Assembly: GCA_003151395.1 (NCBI GenBank)
Contig: PLXJ01000041.1
Span: 18,783-50,870 of the forward strand
Source of the DNA: Actinomycetota bacterium
GTDB lineage: Bacteria; Actinomycetota; Actinomycetes; Nanopelagicales; Nanopelagicaceae
Length of the DNA: 32,088 nucleotides
Direction: 5' to 3'
Shown here: one piece after another, positions 1 to 6,998 of the stretch
How positions within the stretch are numbered: the stretch's first letter is position 1
Layout: each line of letters opens with the position of its first letter
Translations under genes and position numbers: made by a program
Notes under the pieces: model-generated
Told to the model about the DNA's origin: nothing
Databases searched by the model: none
The model's input: only the letters and a program-made list of their open reading frames with translations

Positions 1-818
1 AAGATTGAGTCAACAGGGAGTGGTTCTTTTTCGAAAACGTCAAGCCCTGCTCCGTCGAGGTGTCCACTTTCCAGCGCTTCGACAAGCGCCTCTTCATCAA
101 TCAAACCACCGCGAGAGACGTTAACCAGAATCGAGCCTTTTTGCATTATGCCCAATTCGCGCTTTCCGATGATGTGATGAGTCGACGGCATGTAGGGAGC
201 ATGCAAACTAATAAATTTTGATTGCTTAAGCAACTCATCTAAATCATCCACCATGGTCACACCAGGAATGGCTTCCTTGACACCTGGATCAAACCCGATG
301 ACGATCTTAAAAAATGGAGCCATCTTCTCGATGAAGTTCCGACCAATCCGGCCGCAACCAATAACTCCAAGTGTTGAATCTTGCGAAGATGCAATTTCTG
401 CGATTTGAATAGCGGGCTTCCACTCACCAGCCCTTGTAGTGAGTGTCGCTTGGACAACTCCACGGTGTAGTGCAAGCATCATCGCTGCTGCGTGATTTGC
501 TACCTCATTGAAGGCGTACAAAGGTTGAAAAATAACTGGAATTTTTAGCTCCCGAGCGGCTACTAAATCAATGCTGTCGAGTCCAACTCCGAGGCGACCC
601 AGACACTTTACTGATGAAGGAAGTGCGGCAAGTTTTTCTGCCGTCATTTTGTGAAGACTGACAATCAACGCGTCGCATCCAGTAGTCGTGGCGACAAGTT
701 CTTCGACTGTATCAACAGGGCCAAATTTAAGCGTAATTCCGTGTTTTTCTGCTGGAATTGAGGCCCAAGTTGGGTTGCCTATTGATCCTTCTGCTATTGC
801 TATCGTGACGCCGCTCAT
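1..818 (-). CDS. D-isomer-specific 2-hydroxyacid dehydrogenase, 3' end cut by window edge
   Basis: The visible 272 codons encode a NAD(P)-dependent D-2-hydroxyacid dehydrogenase (phosphoglycerate/glyoxylate/hydroxypyruvate reductase type). The Rossmann fingerprint GVIGCGRIG is present, followed by the conserved NVSRGGLID (catalytic Arg) and DVFEKEP (catalytic Glu). The C-terminal catalytic His region lies beyond position 1, so the gene is truncated by the window and not visibly broken. The ATG at 818 is preceded by a strong GGAGG six bases upstream. It diverges from the FAH/SDR/aldolase operon across a 107-base region holding a palindromic site, so the two units may share a regulator. The substrate is unknown; a role in reducing a 2-keto acid or oxidising a sugar-derived 2-hydroxyacid is inferred from context. 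Confidence 0.9.
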   Translation of the reverse strand, partial: MSGVTIAIAEGSIGNPTWASIPAEKHGITLKFGPVDTVEELVATTTGCDALIVSLHKMTAEKLAALPSSVKCLGRLGVGLDSIDLVAARELKIPVIFQPLYAFNEVANHAAAMMLALHRGVVQATLTTRAGEWKPAIQIAEIASSQDSTLGVIGCGRIGRNFIEKMAPFFKIVIGFDPGVKEAIPGVTMVDDLDELLKQSKFISLHAPYMPSTHHIIGKRELGIMQKGSILVNVSRGGLIDEEALVEALESGHLDGAGLDVFEKEPLPVDSI

Positions 819-846
819 TAAACCTCCAGGGACCATTTTGCTAAGA

Positions 847-861
847 AGTATACTGTATACA
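847..861. promoter_or_regulatory. Overlapping palindromes, candidate GntR-type operator
   Basis: AGTATACTGTATACA contains two overlapping perfect 8-base palindromes, AGTATACT (847-854) and TGTATACA (854-861). GTATAC cores are typical of FCD-type GntR operators of sugar-acid operons. The site lies in the divergent region between the 2-hydroxyacid dehydrogenase and the hydrolase/SDR/aldolase operon, just downstream of a TATAAT box read on the minus strand. No GntR gene is visible in the window. Confidence 0.5.
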
Positions 862-870
862 ATTTAATGG

Positions 871-876
871 ATTATA
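871..876 (-). promoter_or_regulatory. -10 box for the 2-hydroxyacid dehydrogenase
   Basis: Read on the minus strand this is a perfect TATAAT, about 53 bases upstream of the ATG at 818. I see no convincing -35 at 17 bases. Predicted transcription would start near 864, so the palindrome at 847-861 would sit at the start of the transcript, a position suited to repression. Confidence 0.5.
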
Positions 877-925
877 GGTAGTGTTGCGCCAACTTCTTTT
901 CATAACTATTAAGTGAGGTATTTCG

Positions 926-1579
926 ATGAATCTGCCGTTGCCAAGGCCTGGGAAAGTAATTGCAATCGGTCTTAATTACAAAGATCACGCCGCCGAGGCT
1001 GGAGTTCCTCTCCCCGAATCTCCCGTCATTTTCACAAAATTCACCACGTCCCTGATACCCAACGGGGCTGAGATTGTTCGTCATAAAGGCGTTACCCAAC
1101 TCGATTGGGAAGCTGAATTAGCCGTTGTTATTGGAAAGCGAGCTTCCCATGTTTCTGAGAGCGAAGCGATGAGCTATGTCTCGGGCTATACCTGCATGAA
1201 CGATGTAACCGATCGGGAGGCACAGAGCAAGGACGGGCAATGGGTTCGCAGCAAGTCCTACGACACTTATGGGCCAATTGGACCAGTCATTGTTCCTGCC
1301 GCCGATATCCCAGATCCCCATAACTTAAAGATTGAAGCCCGCCTTAACGGCAAGACAATGCAGTCCAGTAACACCAAAAACCTCATCTTCGATATTCCGT
1401 TCTTGATTGCATATATCAGCAAAACCATCACGCTAGAGCCGGGTGATGTGATCACCACCGGCACTCCCCATGGCGTTGGAACGTTCTGGAAGCCACCGAT
1501 CTTCCTGCAACCAGGTGATGTAATTGAGATCGAGATTGAAAAGATTGGAATTCTTCGAAACACTGTTGTGGCAGAGTAG
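926..1579 (+). CDS. Fumarylacetoacetate hydrolase (FAH) family protein, 2,4-diketo-3-deoxy sugar acid hydrolase-like
   Basis: A 217-residue single FAH catalytic domain. NYKDHA near residue 17 starts the fold; the acidic metal ligands are visible as E62 and E64 (DWEAEL) and D93 (MNDVTDRE). The KSYDTYGPIGP, LEPGDVITTGTPHGVG and terminal LQPGDVIEIEIE blocks are classic for the family. Characterised relatives hydrolyse 2,4-diketo-3-deoxy-L-fuconate or -rhamnonate, or act on acylpyruvates. The next gene is an SDR of the type that would make the diketo substrate, which supports the sugar-acid reading, but FAH proteins are hard to assign by sequence alone. The ATG has an AGTGAGGT ribosome site. First gene of a four-gene operon; two bases separate it from the SDR. 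Confidence 0.88.
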   Translation: MNLPLPRPGKVIAIGLNYKDHAAEAGVPLPESPVIFTKFTTSLIPNGAEIVRHKGVTQLDWEAELAVVIGKRASHVSESEAMSYVSGYTCMNDVTDREAQSKDGQWVRSKSYDTYGPIGPVIVPAADIPDPHNLKIEARLNGKTMQSSNTKNLIFDIPFLIAYISKTITLEPGDVITTGTPHGVGTFWKPPIFLQPGDVIEIEIEKIGILRNTVVAE

Positions 1580-1581
1580 TT

Positions 1582-2349
1582 ATGAGTTACAAGAATTCCT
1601 CTCGAAAACTTGCCTTTGTAACAGGCGCTGCAGGTGGAATCGGTTATGCCACCGCAGAACACCTAGCCAAGGATGGATACGATCTCTTTCTTGTAGATTT
1701 CAACGAAGAATCGTTGAACACGGCAAAGGAAAGACTCCACCAACATGGCGTACTCGTTGACTCTGTCGTTCTTGATTTGGCAGATTCTGAACATGTATTG
1801 GCAACTCTCACCGAAAAACTCAAGACCTTTGAGGTTGACGCGCTGGTCAATAATGCCGGGATTGGATACGCCCGAACTGTCGAAGCTACAACGCTCGAGG
1901 AGTGGGATAGGACTTTTGACGTAAATATCAAAGCCACTTTCATTACCTGCAAACTCATCGTTCCGCAGATGATCGCACGTGGAGGTGGCGCCATTGTGAA
2001 TGTTGCCTCGGCTGGTGCACTCATTGGACTTAAAAATCGGGTGGCATACTGCGCTTCAAAGTCGGCTGTTCTTGGTTTGACTAGATGTATCGCGGCAGAT
2101 CACGCACTTCAAGGTATAAGAATCAACGCAATCGCCCCTGGAACGGTGGATTCACCTTGGATTGGAAAGATTTTGTCCGATGCTCAAGATCCTGTTGCAA
2201 CTCGGAAAATGATGGAATCGCGGCAACTTGATGGTCGGATGGGAACTCCGGAAGAAGTCGCGAATGGAATCGCATTCCTCTTGAGTCCAGAGGCGCGCTT
2301 TGTGAATGGATCGGTATTTTCGATGGACGCTGGGTTGACCGCGGTATGA
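1582..2349 (+). CDS. Short-chain dehydrogenase, 2-keto-3-deoxy sugar acid dehydrogenase-like
   Basis: A 255-residue classical SDR using NAD(P). The cofactor motif TGAAGGIG is at 14-21, NNAG at 90-93, and the catalytic set S143, Y156 and K160 is intact. The segment INAIAPGTVDSPW resembles the BDH2/2-keto-3-deoxy-L-fuconate dehydrogenase group. In nonphosphorylated L-fucose or L-rhamnose routes such an enzyme oxidises 2-keto-3-deoxy acids to diketo acids, which an FAH hydrolase then splits; the preceding gene is such a hydrolase. Its stop overlaps the start of the aldolase gene by ATGA, indicating translational coupling. Exact substrate unknown. Confidence 0.88.
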   Translation: MSYKNSSRKLAFVTGAAGGIGYATAEHLAKDGYDLFLVDFNEESLNTAKERLHQHGVLVDSVVLDLADSEHVLATLTEKLKTFEVDALVNNAGIGYARTVEATTLEEWDRTFDVNIKATFITCKLIVPQMIARGGGAIVNVASAGALIGLKNRVAYCASKSAVLGLTRCIAADHALQGIRINAIAPGTVDSPWIGKILSDAQDPVATRKMMESRQLDGRMGTPEEVANGIAFLLSPEARFVNGSVFSMDAGLTAV

Positions 2350-2954
2350 GTTCCGGAGTAATCGCAGTTATCAGAACAGACTCCCCCGAATACGCCTTGA
2401 CCCTTGGAAGAGGATTTAGTAATACCTCTGTCGATGGTATAGAAATCACAATGACCGTTCCCGGCGCTATCGAAGTCATTGAGCGGTTGATCGGGGAGGG
2501 TGTTCAAAGGGTAGGCGGCGGGACGGTCCGCACCATTGAGCAAGTCAGGCGCCTATCCAAAGTCGGCGCCACATTTATCGTCTCCCCGCATTTGGAGGAG
2601 CAACTAGTTAAAGAGGCAGTTCATTTGGGGTTGCCCATTACACCCGGAACTTTGTCGCCGTCAGAGATGGTTCAAGCGCTCAACTGGGGTGCTACAAATC
2701 AAAAAGTCTTTCCGATTAATGCGGTAGGTGGCCAGAATTATGTCAAAAGCGTTCTTGAGCCGTTGCCAGACCTTTCACTTGTGGTTTCCGGAGGGGTGCA
2801 AACCTACGAGGTTAATTCGTATCTCGATCTTGGCTGCGTAGGAGTGTGCTTGGGTGGTGCACTGTGGCGAGTTGCCGATGCTTCAAGTGGAGATCCGCAA
2901 AAAGTAAAAGAGTACGCGGATGAGGCACTTGCCAGAGTCGCGATAGGAAAATAA
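2346..2954 (+). CDS. KDPG/KDPGal-type class I aldolase (Eda family)
   Basis: A 202-residue TIM-barrel aldolase of the 2-keto-3-deoxy-6-phosphogluconate/galactonate family, about the usual length. The catalytic glutamate is E33 in GIEITMTVPG, the phosphate/carboxylate-binding GGGTV is at 57-61, and the Schiff-base lysine is K120 in QKVFPINAVGG. The C-terminal phosphate-binding SGGV and LGGALW segments are present. It would cleave a 2-keto-3-deoxy acid (phosphorylated or not) to pyruvate and an aldehyde. It starts inside the SDR stop (ATGA). Having both an aldolase and an FAH/SDR route beside it suggests two ways of cleaving the same kind of intermediate, or that one of them handles a different acid. 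Confidence 0.9.
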   Translation: MSSGVIAVIRTDSPEYALTLGRGFSNTSVDGIEITMTVPGAIEVIERLIGEGVQRVGGGTVRTIEQVRRLSKVGATFIVSPHLEEQLVKEAVHLGLPITPGTLSPSEMVQALNWGATNQKVFPINAVGGQNYVKSVLEPLPDLSLVVSGGVQTYEVNSYLDLGCVGVCLGGALWRVADASSGDPQKVKEYADEALARVAIGK

Positions 2955-2957
2955 CGG

Positions 2958-3278
2958 ATGAAATTTGCAATTTTGGTGATATTTAAAATTGAAGAGTCCA
3001 AACTTGAGGAATTTAAAAAAGCACTGCAATTTCATAGTGAAAACACTTGGGCTGAAGCGGGGTCAATAAAGTTTGTGAGTTACGCAGTCGAGGATGATCC
3101 TTCGACCATTTTTCTCTACGAGTTATACGAAAATCGTGCTGCCTTCGAAGCTCACACAAAAACCGATTACATCGTTAAATTCCGGGATATGTCGAGTTCG
3201 CTGCACCGGGAACCAGCGGTGATTTATAGAGGGGTCCCTGTCTTTTCGGATCCAATTTCCCCGAAGGGCGCTATCTAA
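2958..3278 (+). CDS. ABM-domain (antibiotic biosynthesis monooxygenase-like) small protein
   Basis: A 106-residue dimeric ferredoxin-like ABM domain resembling YgiN/LsrG proteins: an N-terminal strand (MKFAILVIFKI), a helix, WAEAGSIKF, then FLYELYENRAAFEAHTKT and a C-terminal strand. Family members include quinol monooxygenases and cofactor-free isomerases such as LsrG, which acts on a phosphorylated diketone. A role on a diketo or keto sugar acid fits this operon but is inference. A GGAAAATAACGG stretch precedes the ATG. Its stop codon shares two bases with the stop of the convergent ABC ATPase gene. Confidence 0.8.
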   Translation: MKFAILVIFKIEESKLEEFKKALQFHSENTWAEAGSIKFVSYAVEDDPSTIFLYELYENRAAFEAHTKTDYIVKFRDMSSSLHREPAVIYRGVPVFSDPISPKGAI

Positions 3279-4039
3279 AGGATCCTGCCCGGGATCGATG
3301 CAATCAACTTTTGTGTGTACTCCTCTTTTGGATTAGAGAATATTTCCTCAGTCTTCCCAGATTCGACAAAGACACCGTCTTTCATGACGTAGACATAATC
3401 GGAGAGGTACCGGATCACGCTGAGGTCATGTGACACCAGCACAATTGAGAGTCCGTCTTGAATCAGATTATTGAAGAGTCCAAGTAATTGAGATTGCGCA
3501 CTCTGATCAATCGCTGAGGTGGGTTCGTCAGCTATCAAAACACTTGGTTGAGCAGATAGTGCACGTGCGACGCTTGCGCGTTGCCTTTGGCCACCAGAGA
3601 GTGAACGCGGGTATTTGTAGGCGTCGTCCCCGCTTATGCCCATGCTTCGAAGTAGTTCTAACGCAGCAGTAATGGACTCTTTTTTATCGAGCGCTTGATG
3701 CTGGGCTATGGCCTCCGCTACAGCACGAACGATCTTCATTCTTGGATTGAGACTTCCGTATGGATCCTGAAAAACCATCTGCACCTCTTTGCGAAGCGCC
3801 CCTTGGTAGGTCTGTTTTCCACTTTGGATTGGCTTACCCATATAGGAAACAGCCCCATGAGTTGGAAGTTGAAGGCCGGCGAGCACCCGAGCAAAGGTCG
3901 ATTTTCCACTTCCTGATTCGCCGACAATTCCAATTGTCTGCCCGCGCGGCAATTCGAAGTTGACCTGGTCTACGGCCTTTATTTCTTGTCCGTAGGATTC
4001 GAAAGTTACAGATACGTTGGTCGCTTCAAGGATGTTCAT
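3275..4039 (-). CDS. Dipeptide/oligopeptide-type ABC transporter ATP-binding protein (DppF-like)
   Basis: A 254-residue ABC ATPase. Walker A is GESGSGKST near residues 39-47, the signature is LSGGQRQR, Walker B runs into ADEPTSA and the switch is VSHDLS. Length and order match the second ATPase of peptide/nickel/opine-type importers, though here the C-terminal oligopeptide-specific extension is short. Last gene of the five-gene transporter operon; GTGAGGCGATATAA precedes the ATG. It would pair with the neighbouring DppD-like ATPase on the cytoplasmic side. Confidence 0.93.
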   Translation of the reverse strand: MNILEATNVSVTFESYGQEIKAVDQVNFELPRGQTIGIVGESGSGKSTFARVLAGLQLPTHGAVSYMGKPIQSGKQTYQGALRKEVQMVFQDPYGSLNPRMKIVRAVAEAIAQHQALDKKESITAALELLRSMGISGDDAYKYPRSLSGGQRQRASVARALSAQPSVLIADEPTSAIDQSAQSQLLGLFNNLIQDGLSIVLVSHDLSVIRYLSDYVYVMKDGVFVESGKTEEIFSNPKEEYTQKLIASIPGRIL

Positions 4040-4049
4040 TTATATCGCC

Positions 4050-5036
4050 TCACTTGTCTAACTCTGTGTAGCGAATGCAGGTGGTGTAATGGTCAGGGCC
4101 CAAAGGAATTATCGGCATAGTCTGCGGAACCCGACACTCGTCCCTCACAAAGTTACACCACTCCGAAAATCTGCAACCGGCCGGCCAACTTCCAACCGTC
4201 GGTGGCTGACCGTTGATAGTTGTAAGTTTGCCTTTCGGTTCAACGAGGTCAATTCGAGAGTCATAGAGCGCCCTCGTGTAAGGATGTTTGGCATGAGTTA
4301 TATCTTTGGATGGAATCTTCTCAACTGTCGTTCCAGCGTGCATAACGACGATGTCATCACAGATTTGATTAACGAGCGGCAGATCGTGCGATACCAAAAT
4401 AATTGATGTATTGAATTCGGCCCGAATGCTGAGCAAAAGTCGCATTATTTCGGCCTGAACGGTCACGTCAAGTCCAGTAGTCGGCTCATCAGCAACAATA
4501 AGCTGAGGTTGTTGCGCAATCGCACATGCGATCATCACCCTCTGCTTCATTCCTCCTGAGAGTTCATGTTGGTATTGATGCATGACCACTTCTGGGCGCC
4601 GGATTTGAACGATATTAAGTAGTTCGATGGCTCGCTCTTTGACTTTGGATTTTGGAAAATTCTTATCCTGCAAGATCGCTTCTTCGATTTGTGCTCCAAT
4701 AAGCATTACCGGATTTGGACCAGCAAGCGCGCTCTGGGGAACATAACCAATTTGCTTCCCTCGAATCTCTGACCACTGTGCCCCTTTTGCGGCTACAAGA
4801 TCAATTCCATCAAAGACCAATTTACCGCTTGCAATGTAAGCCCCGCGACGATGGAGAGTTCCTACAAGGGAGCGACACAACATGGTTTTCCCGGAACCAG
4901 ATTCCCCGATCAAGCCGATGATTTCTCCGCGTTTCACGTCAAAGGTGGCAGTATCAACTATTGGCAATCTTTTAGCCCGAGTGAGACGAACGTCTATTTT
5001 AAGCTCATCAATAATGACGAGTGGTTGCTCAGACAT
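4050..5036 (-). CDS. Dipeptide/oligopeptide-type ABC transporter ATP-binding protein (DppD-like)
   Basis: A 328-residue ABC ATPase with Walker A GESGSGKTM, signature LSGGMKQR, Walker B leading to ADEPTTGLD, and VSHDLP. The C-terminal oligopeptide-transporter extension carries the usual cysteine-containing patch (CRFSEWCNF then DEC), which in relatives can hold an iron-sulfur cluster. The ATG follows directly after the permease stop and is served by GAGGGG just upstream, inside the end of that gene. Ten bases separate it from the DppF-like gene. Confidence 0.93.
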   Translation of the reverse strand: MSEQPLVIIDELKIDVRLTRAKRLPIVDTATFDVKRGEIIGLIGESGSGKTMLCRSLVGTLHRRGAYIASGKLVFDGIDLVAAKGAQWSEIRGKQIGYVPQSALAGPNPVMLIGAQIEEAILQDKNFPKSKVKERAIELLNIVQIRRPEVVMHQYQHELSGGMKQRVMIACAIAQQPQLIVADEPTTGLDVTVQAEIMRLLLSIRAEFNTSIILVSHDLPLVNQICDDIVVMHAGTTVEKIPSKDITHAKHPYTRALYDSRIDLVEPKGKLTTINGQPPTVGSWPAGCRFSEWCNFVRDECRVPQTMPIIPLGPDHYTTCIRYTELDK

Positions 5037-5879
5037 CTATACCCCTCGGTCTCTGCGTGATAAGCCTTCCACGATGAATGAAAGGGAGACTGCCGCCCAG
5101 CAGAGGGCAATACCTGGGAAAATAACGATCCACCAGGCATTACCAATAAAGTTACGTCCGTCGGCGATCATCGAGCCCCATTCGGCGGCAGGTGGACGCG
5201 CGGCTAACCCGAGAAATGAAAGACCGGCAACAACCGTGATTACAAGGATGAAATCGCTGAGCGCGTAGGCGATTGTTTCTGAGGAGACGTTTGGCGCGAT
5301 ATGTTTGAGCACAATGCGCCATTTCGGATAACCTAAAGTCTTTGCTGCTTCAATGTAATTTTGTTGGGTAACTACGACCGCTTTAGTTCGGGAAATTCTC
5401 GCGTATCTGGCCCAGTTTGTAAGCGAAAGAATGATCACCACGCTCTTGAGACCCGGCCCAAGATAGGTCAGTGCGGCTATGGCGATGATGAGGAGCGGGA
5501 AGGCATTTATTCCATCAATGATGGATCCGATGACGCTGAGAAAATACTTATTGCGATTTAAACCGAGAAAAATCCCAACTATCGTTCCAATGGCTAATGG
5601 GATGGTGACGCCGAGGAAGGCGACTCCAAGATCTACTCCCACCGCGTTAAAAACTCTAGAAAAGACATCTCTGCCGAGTTGATCTAGCCCGAAAGGATAT
5701 TGAAATGAAGGTGGGGCAAAGGGTTTCCCGACGAAAGCATCATCACGATTTCCAAATAGGGGAACGAGAAGACCAAGAATCATGAGGGTCAGCATCATAA
5801 ATATGCCGCTGACAATTCCAACTCCCCCCGGCCGAGCAATCCAAGCCCTTATTCGTTGGGACATACTCTTTAGTTTCAT
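5037..5879 (-). CDS. ABC transporter permease (DppC-like)
   Basis: A 280-residue inner-membrane permease with a first membrane span around residues 20-42 after a basic N-terminus, the FGLDQLGRDVFSRV segment typical of DppC proteins, and the cytoplasmic EAA loop EAAKTLGYPKWRIVLKHIAP that docks the ATPase. Its ATG overlaps the DppB-like stop (ATGA). Together with that protein it forms the translocation channel. Confidence 0.93.
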   Translation of the reverse strand: MKLKSMSQRIRAWIARPGGVGIVSGIFMMLTLMILGLLVPLFGNRDDAFVGKPFAPPSFQYPFGLDQLGRDVFSRVFNAVGVDLGVAFLGVTIPLAIGTIVGIFLGLNRNKYFLSVIGSIIDGINAFPLLIIAIAALTYLGPGLKSVVIILSLTNWARYARISRTKAVVVTQQNYIEAAKTLGYPKWRIVLKHIAPNVSSETIAYALSDFILVITVVAGLSFLGLAARPPAAEWGSMIADGRNFIGNAWWIVIFPGIALCWAAVSLSFIVEGLSRRDRGV

Positions 5880-6826
5880 ATTTTAACCCGACGATCTAGT
5901 AGGTAGGCAATCAGATCACCGATAAAACTCAATAGCACTGTGATGACACCGAAATAAAGCAATATGCCCTGAACCACTGGGTAGTCACTGGTTAGAACAG
6001 CCCCTACCAACTCACGGCCGATACCTGGCAAAGAGAAGACCGTCTCGAGAATAACGGTCGCTCCGAGCATCGTTCCCATCATGTAAGAAAGGAGCACCAC
6101 GGTTGGGGCAAGTGAAGGTTTCAAAATATAAAACCAGAAGAAACGTCGACGACCTACGCCACGAATAATTCCAGTTTCGACAAATTCTTCATCCTTAGTT
6201 TCAGAGACCGAACTAAAGAGAACCCTCGAGATGACGGAGGAGAGAATGATCGTATTAACTGCCACTGGAAGCCATAAATAGTGAAGATTTTGCGGGAAGG
6301 AGTTGTCATATCCAAATACCGGCGCCCAGTTGTGCCGGACCGAAAAGAAAAGAATTCCAACCATGGCTATAAAGAAGTTGGGGGTTGCCAGAAATATTGC
6401 GGTCAATCCTCGAAATCCGTAAACCAAAGAACCTTTGCCCGACCAACCAATATAAGTACCAATCGGAATTGAGACAATCAGAGCACATAAGGTAGAAAGC
6501 AAAATTAAGTAGATGGTGATCGGCAGTGTTCTGTTAATGATGTCCACGACTTTAACCCCATCTTGAAGTGAAACCCCAAGATTGCCGTGGATTAACTCGT
6601 TAACATAAGAAAAAAACTGAGTTATAGGGTTGCCGCCAAGGTGAAGTTGTTTCCTCAAAACCTCTATCGCAGCCTTTTCTGCTCCTGGTCCAAGCCTCGC
6701 CGAGGCCGGGTCTCCGGGAGCAACTCGGATCATTACAAAAGAGAGAACCATTACCCAAAACGCGACCGAAATAGCCCGAAGAAAACGGCCAATAATTTTA
6801 CGAGTTAGTTGGTTTCCTTTTTGCAA
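5876..6826 (-). CDS. ABC transporter permease (DppB-like)
   Basis: A 316-residue permease with the family's first transmembrane helix followed by MIRVAPGDPA, then several further spans and an EAA-type loop around GIIRGVGRRRFF. The start is TTG at 6826, chosen because GGGAGG stands about seven bases upstream and the frame begins with the expected short basic segment. It lies 172 bases downstream of the binding-protein gene; that gap contains two inverted repeats that probably set the permease expression level below that of the binding protein. Confidence 0.92.
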   Translation of the reverse strand: MQKGNQLTRKIIGRFLRAISVAFWVMVLSFVMIRVAPGDPASARLGPGAEKAAIEVLRKQLHLGGNPITQFFSYVNELIHGNLGVSLQDGVKVVDIINRTLPITIYLILLSTLCALIVSIPIGTYIGWSGKGSLVYGFRGLTAIFLATPNFFIAMVGILFFSVRHNWAPVFGYDNSFPQNLHYLWLPVAVNTIILSSVISRVLFSSVSETKDEEFVETGIIRGVGRRRFFWFYILKPSLAPTVVLLSYMMGTMLGATVILETVFSLPGIGRELVGAVLTSDYPVVQGILLYFGVITVLLSFIGDLIAYLLDRRVKI

Positions 6827-6886
6827 GAAGCGCCTCCCTTCAAAATCTATAAACCTGAAAAAAGTAAATCATTTGGATATTCAATA

Positions 6887-6928
6887 CAAAGGTAAACAAG
6901 AAAATTTACATCTTCTTGTTTACCTTTG
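6887..6928. repeat. 16-base perfect inverted repeat between binding-protein and permease genes
   Basis: CAAAGGTAAACAAGAA (6887-6902) pairs perfectly with TTCTTGTTTACCTTTG (6913-6928) across a 10-base loop. It could be an RNA hairpin in the transporter transcript or a DNA operator. No T-run follows the stem directly on either strand; the nearest on the minus strand is about 20 bases on, so a canonical intrinsic terminator is not supported. Partial attenuation or protection of the upstream binding-protein message is the likeliest role. Confidence 0.7.
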
Positions 6929-6941
6929 AAATCTTATGATG

Positions 6942-6971
6942 ACCCCCTAAGCCCTTTTGGACCTAGGGGGT
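6942..6971 (-). terminator. GC-rich stem-loop after the binding-protein gene, partial terminator or mRNA stabiliser
   Basis: ACCCCCTA (6942-6949) pairs with TAGGGGGT (6964-6971) to give an eight-base stem, with further G-C pairing inside the loop. It lies about 28 bases after the binding-protein stop on the minus strand. No U-tract follows directly, so full termination is doubtful. Such stem-loops between binding-protein and permease genes commonly raise the ratio of binding protein to permease by limiting 3' decay or read-through. Confidence 0.5.
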
Positions 6972-6998
6972 TACATTATTAAGTTCTTTGGAAAGAAC

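Noticed and set aside
6887-6928. Intrinsic terminator
   Set aside because: The stem is strong, but no T-run follows directly on either strand, so it is reported as an inverted repeat with uncertain role.
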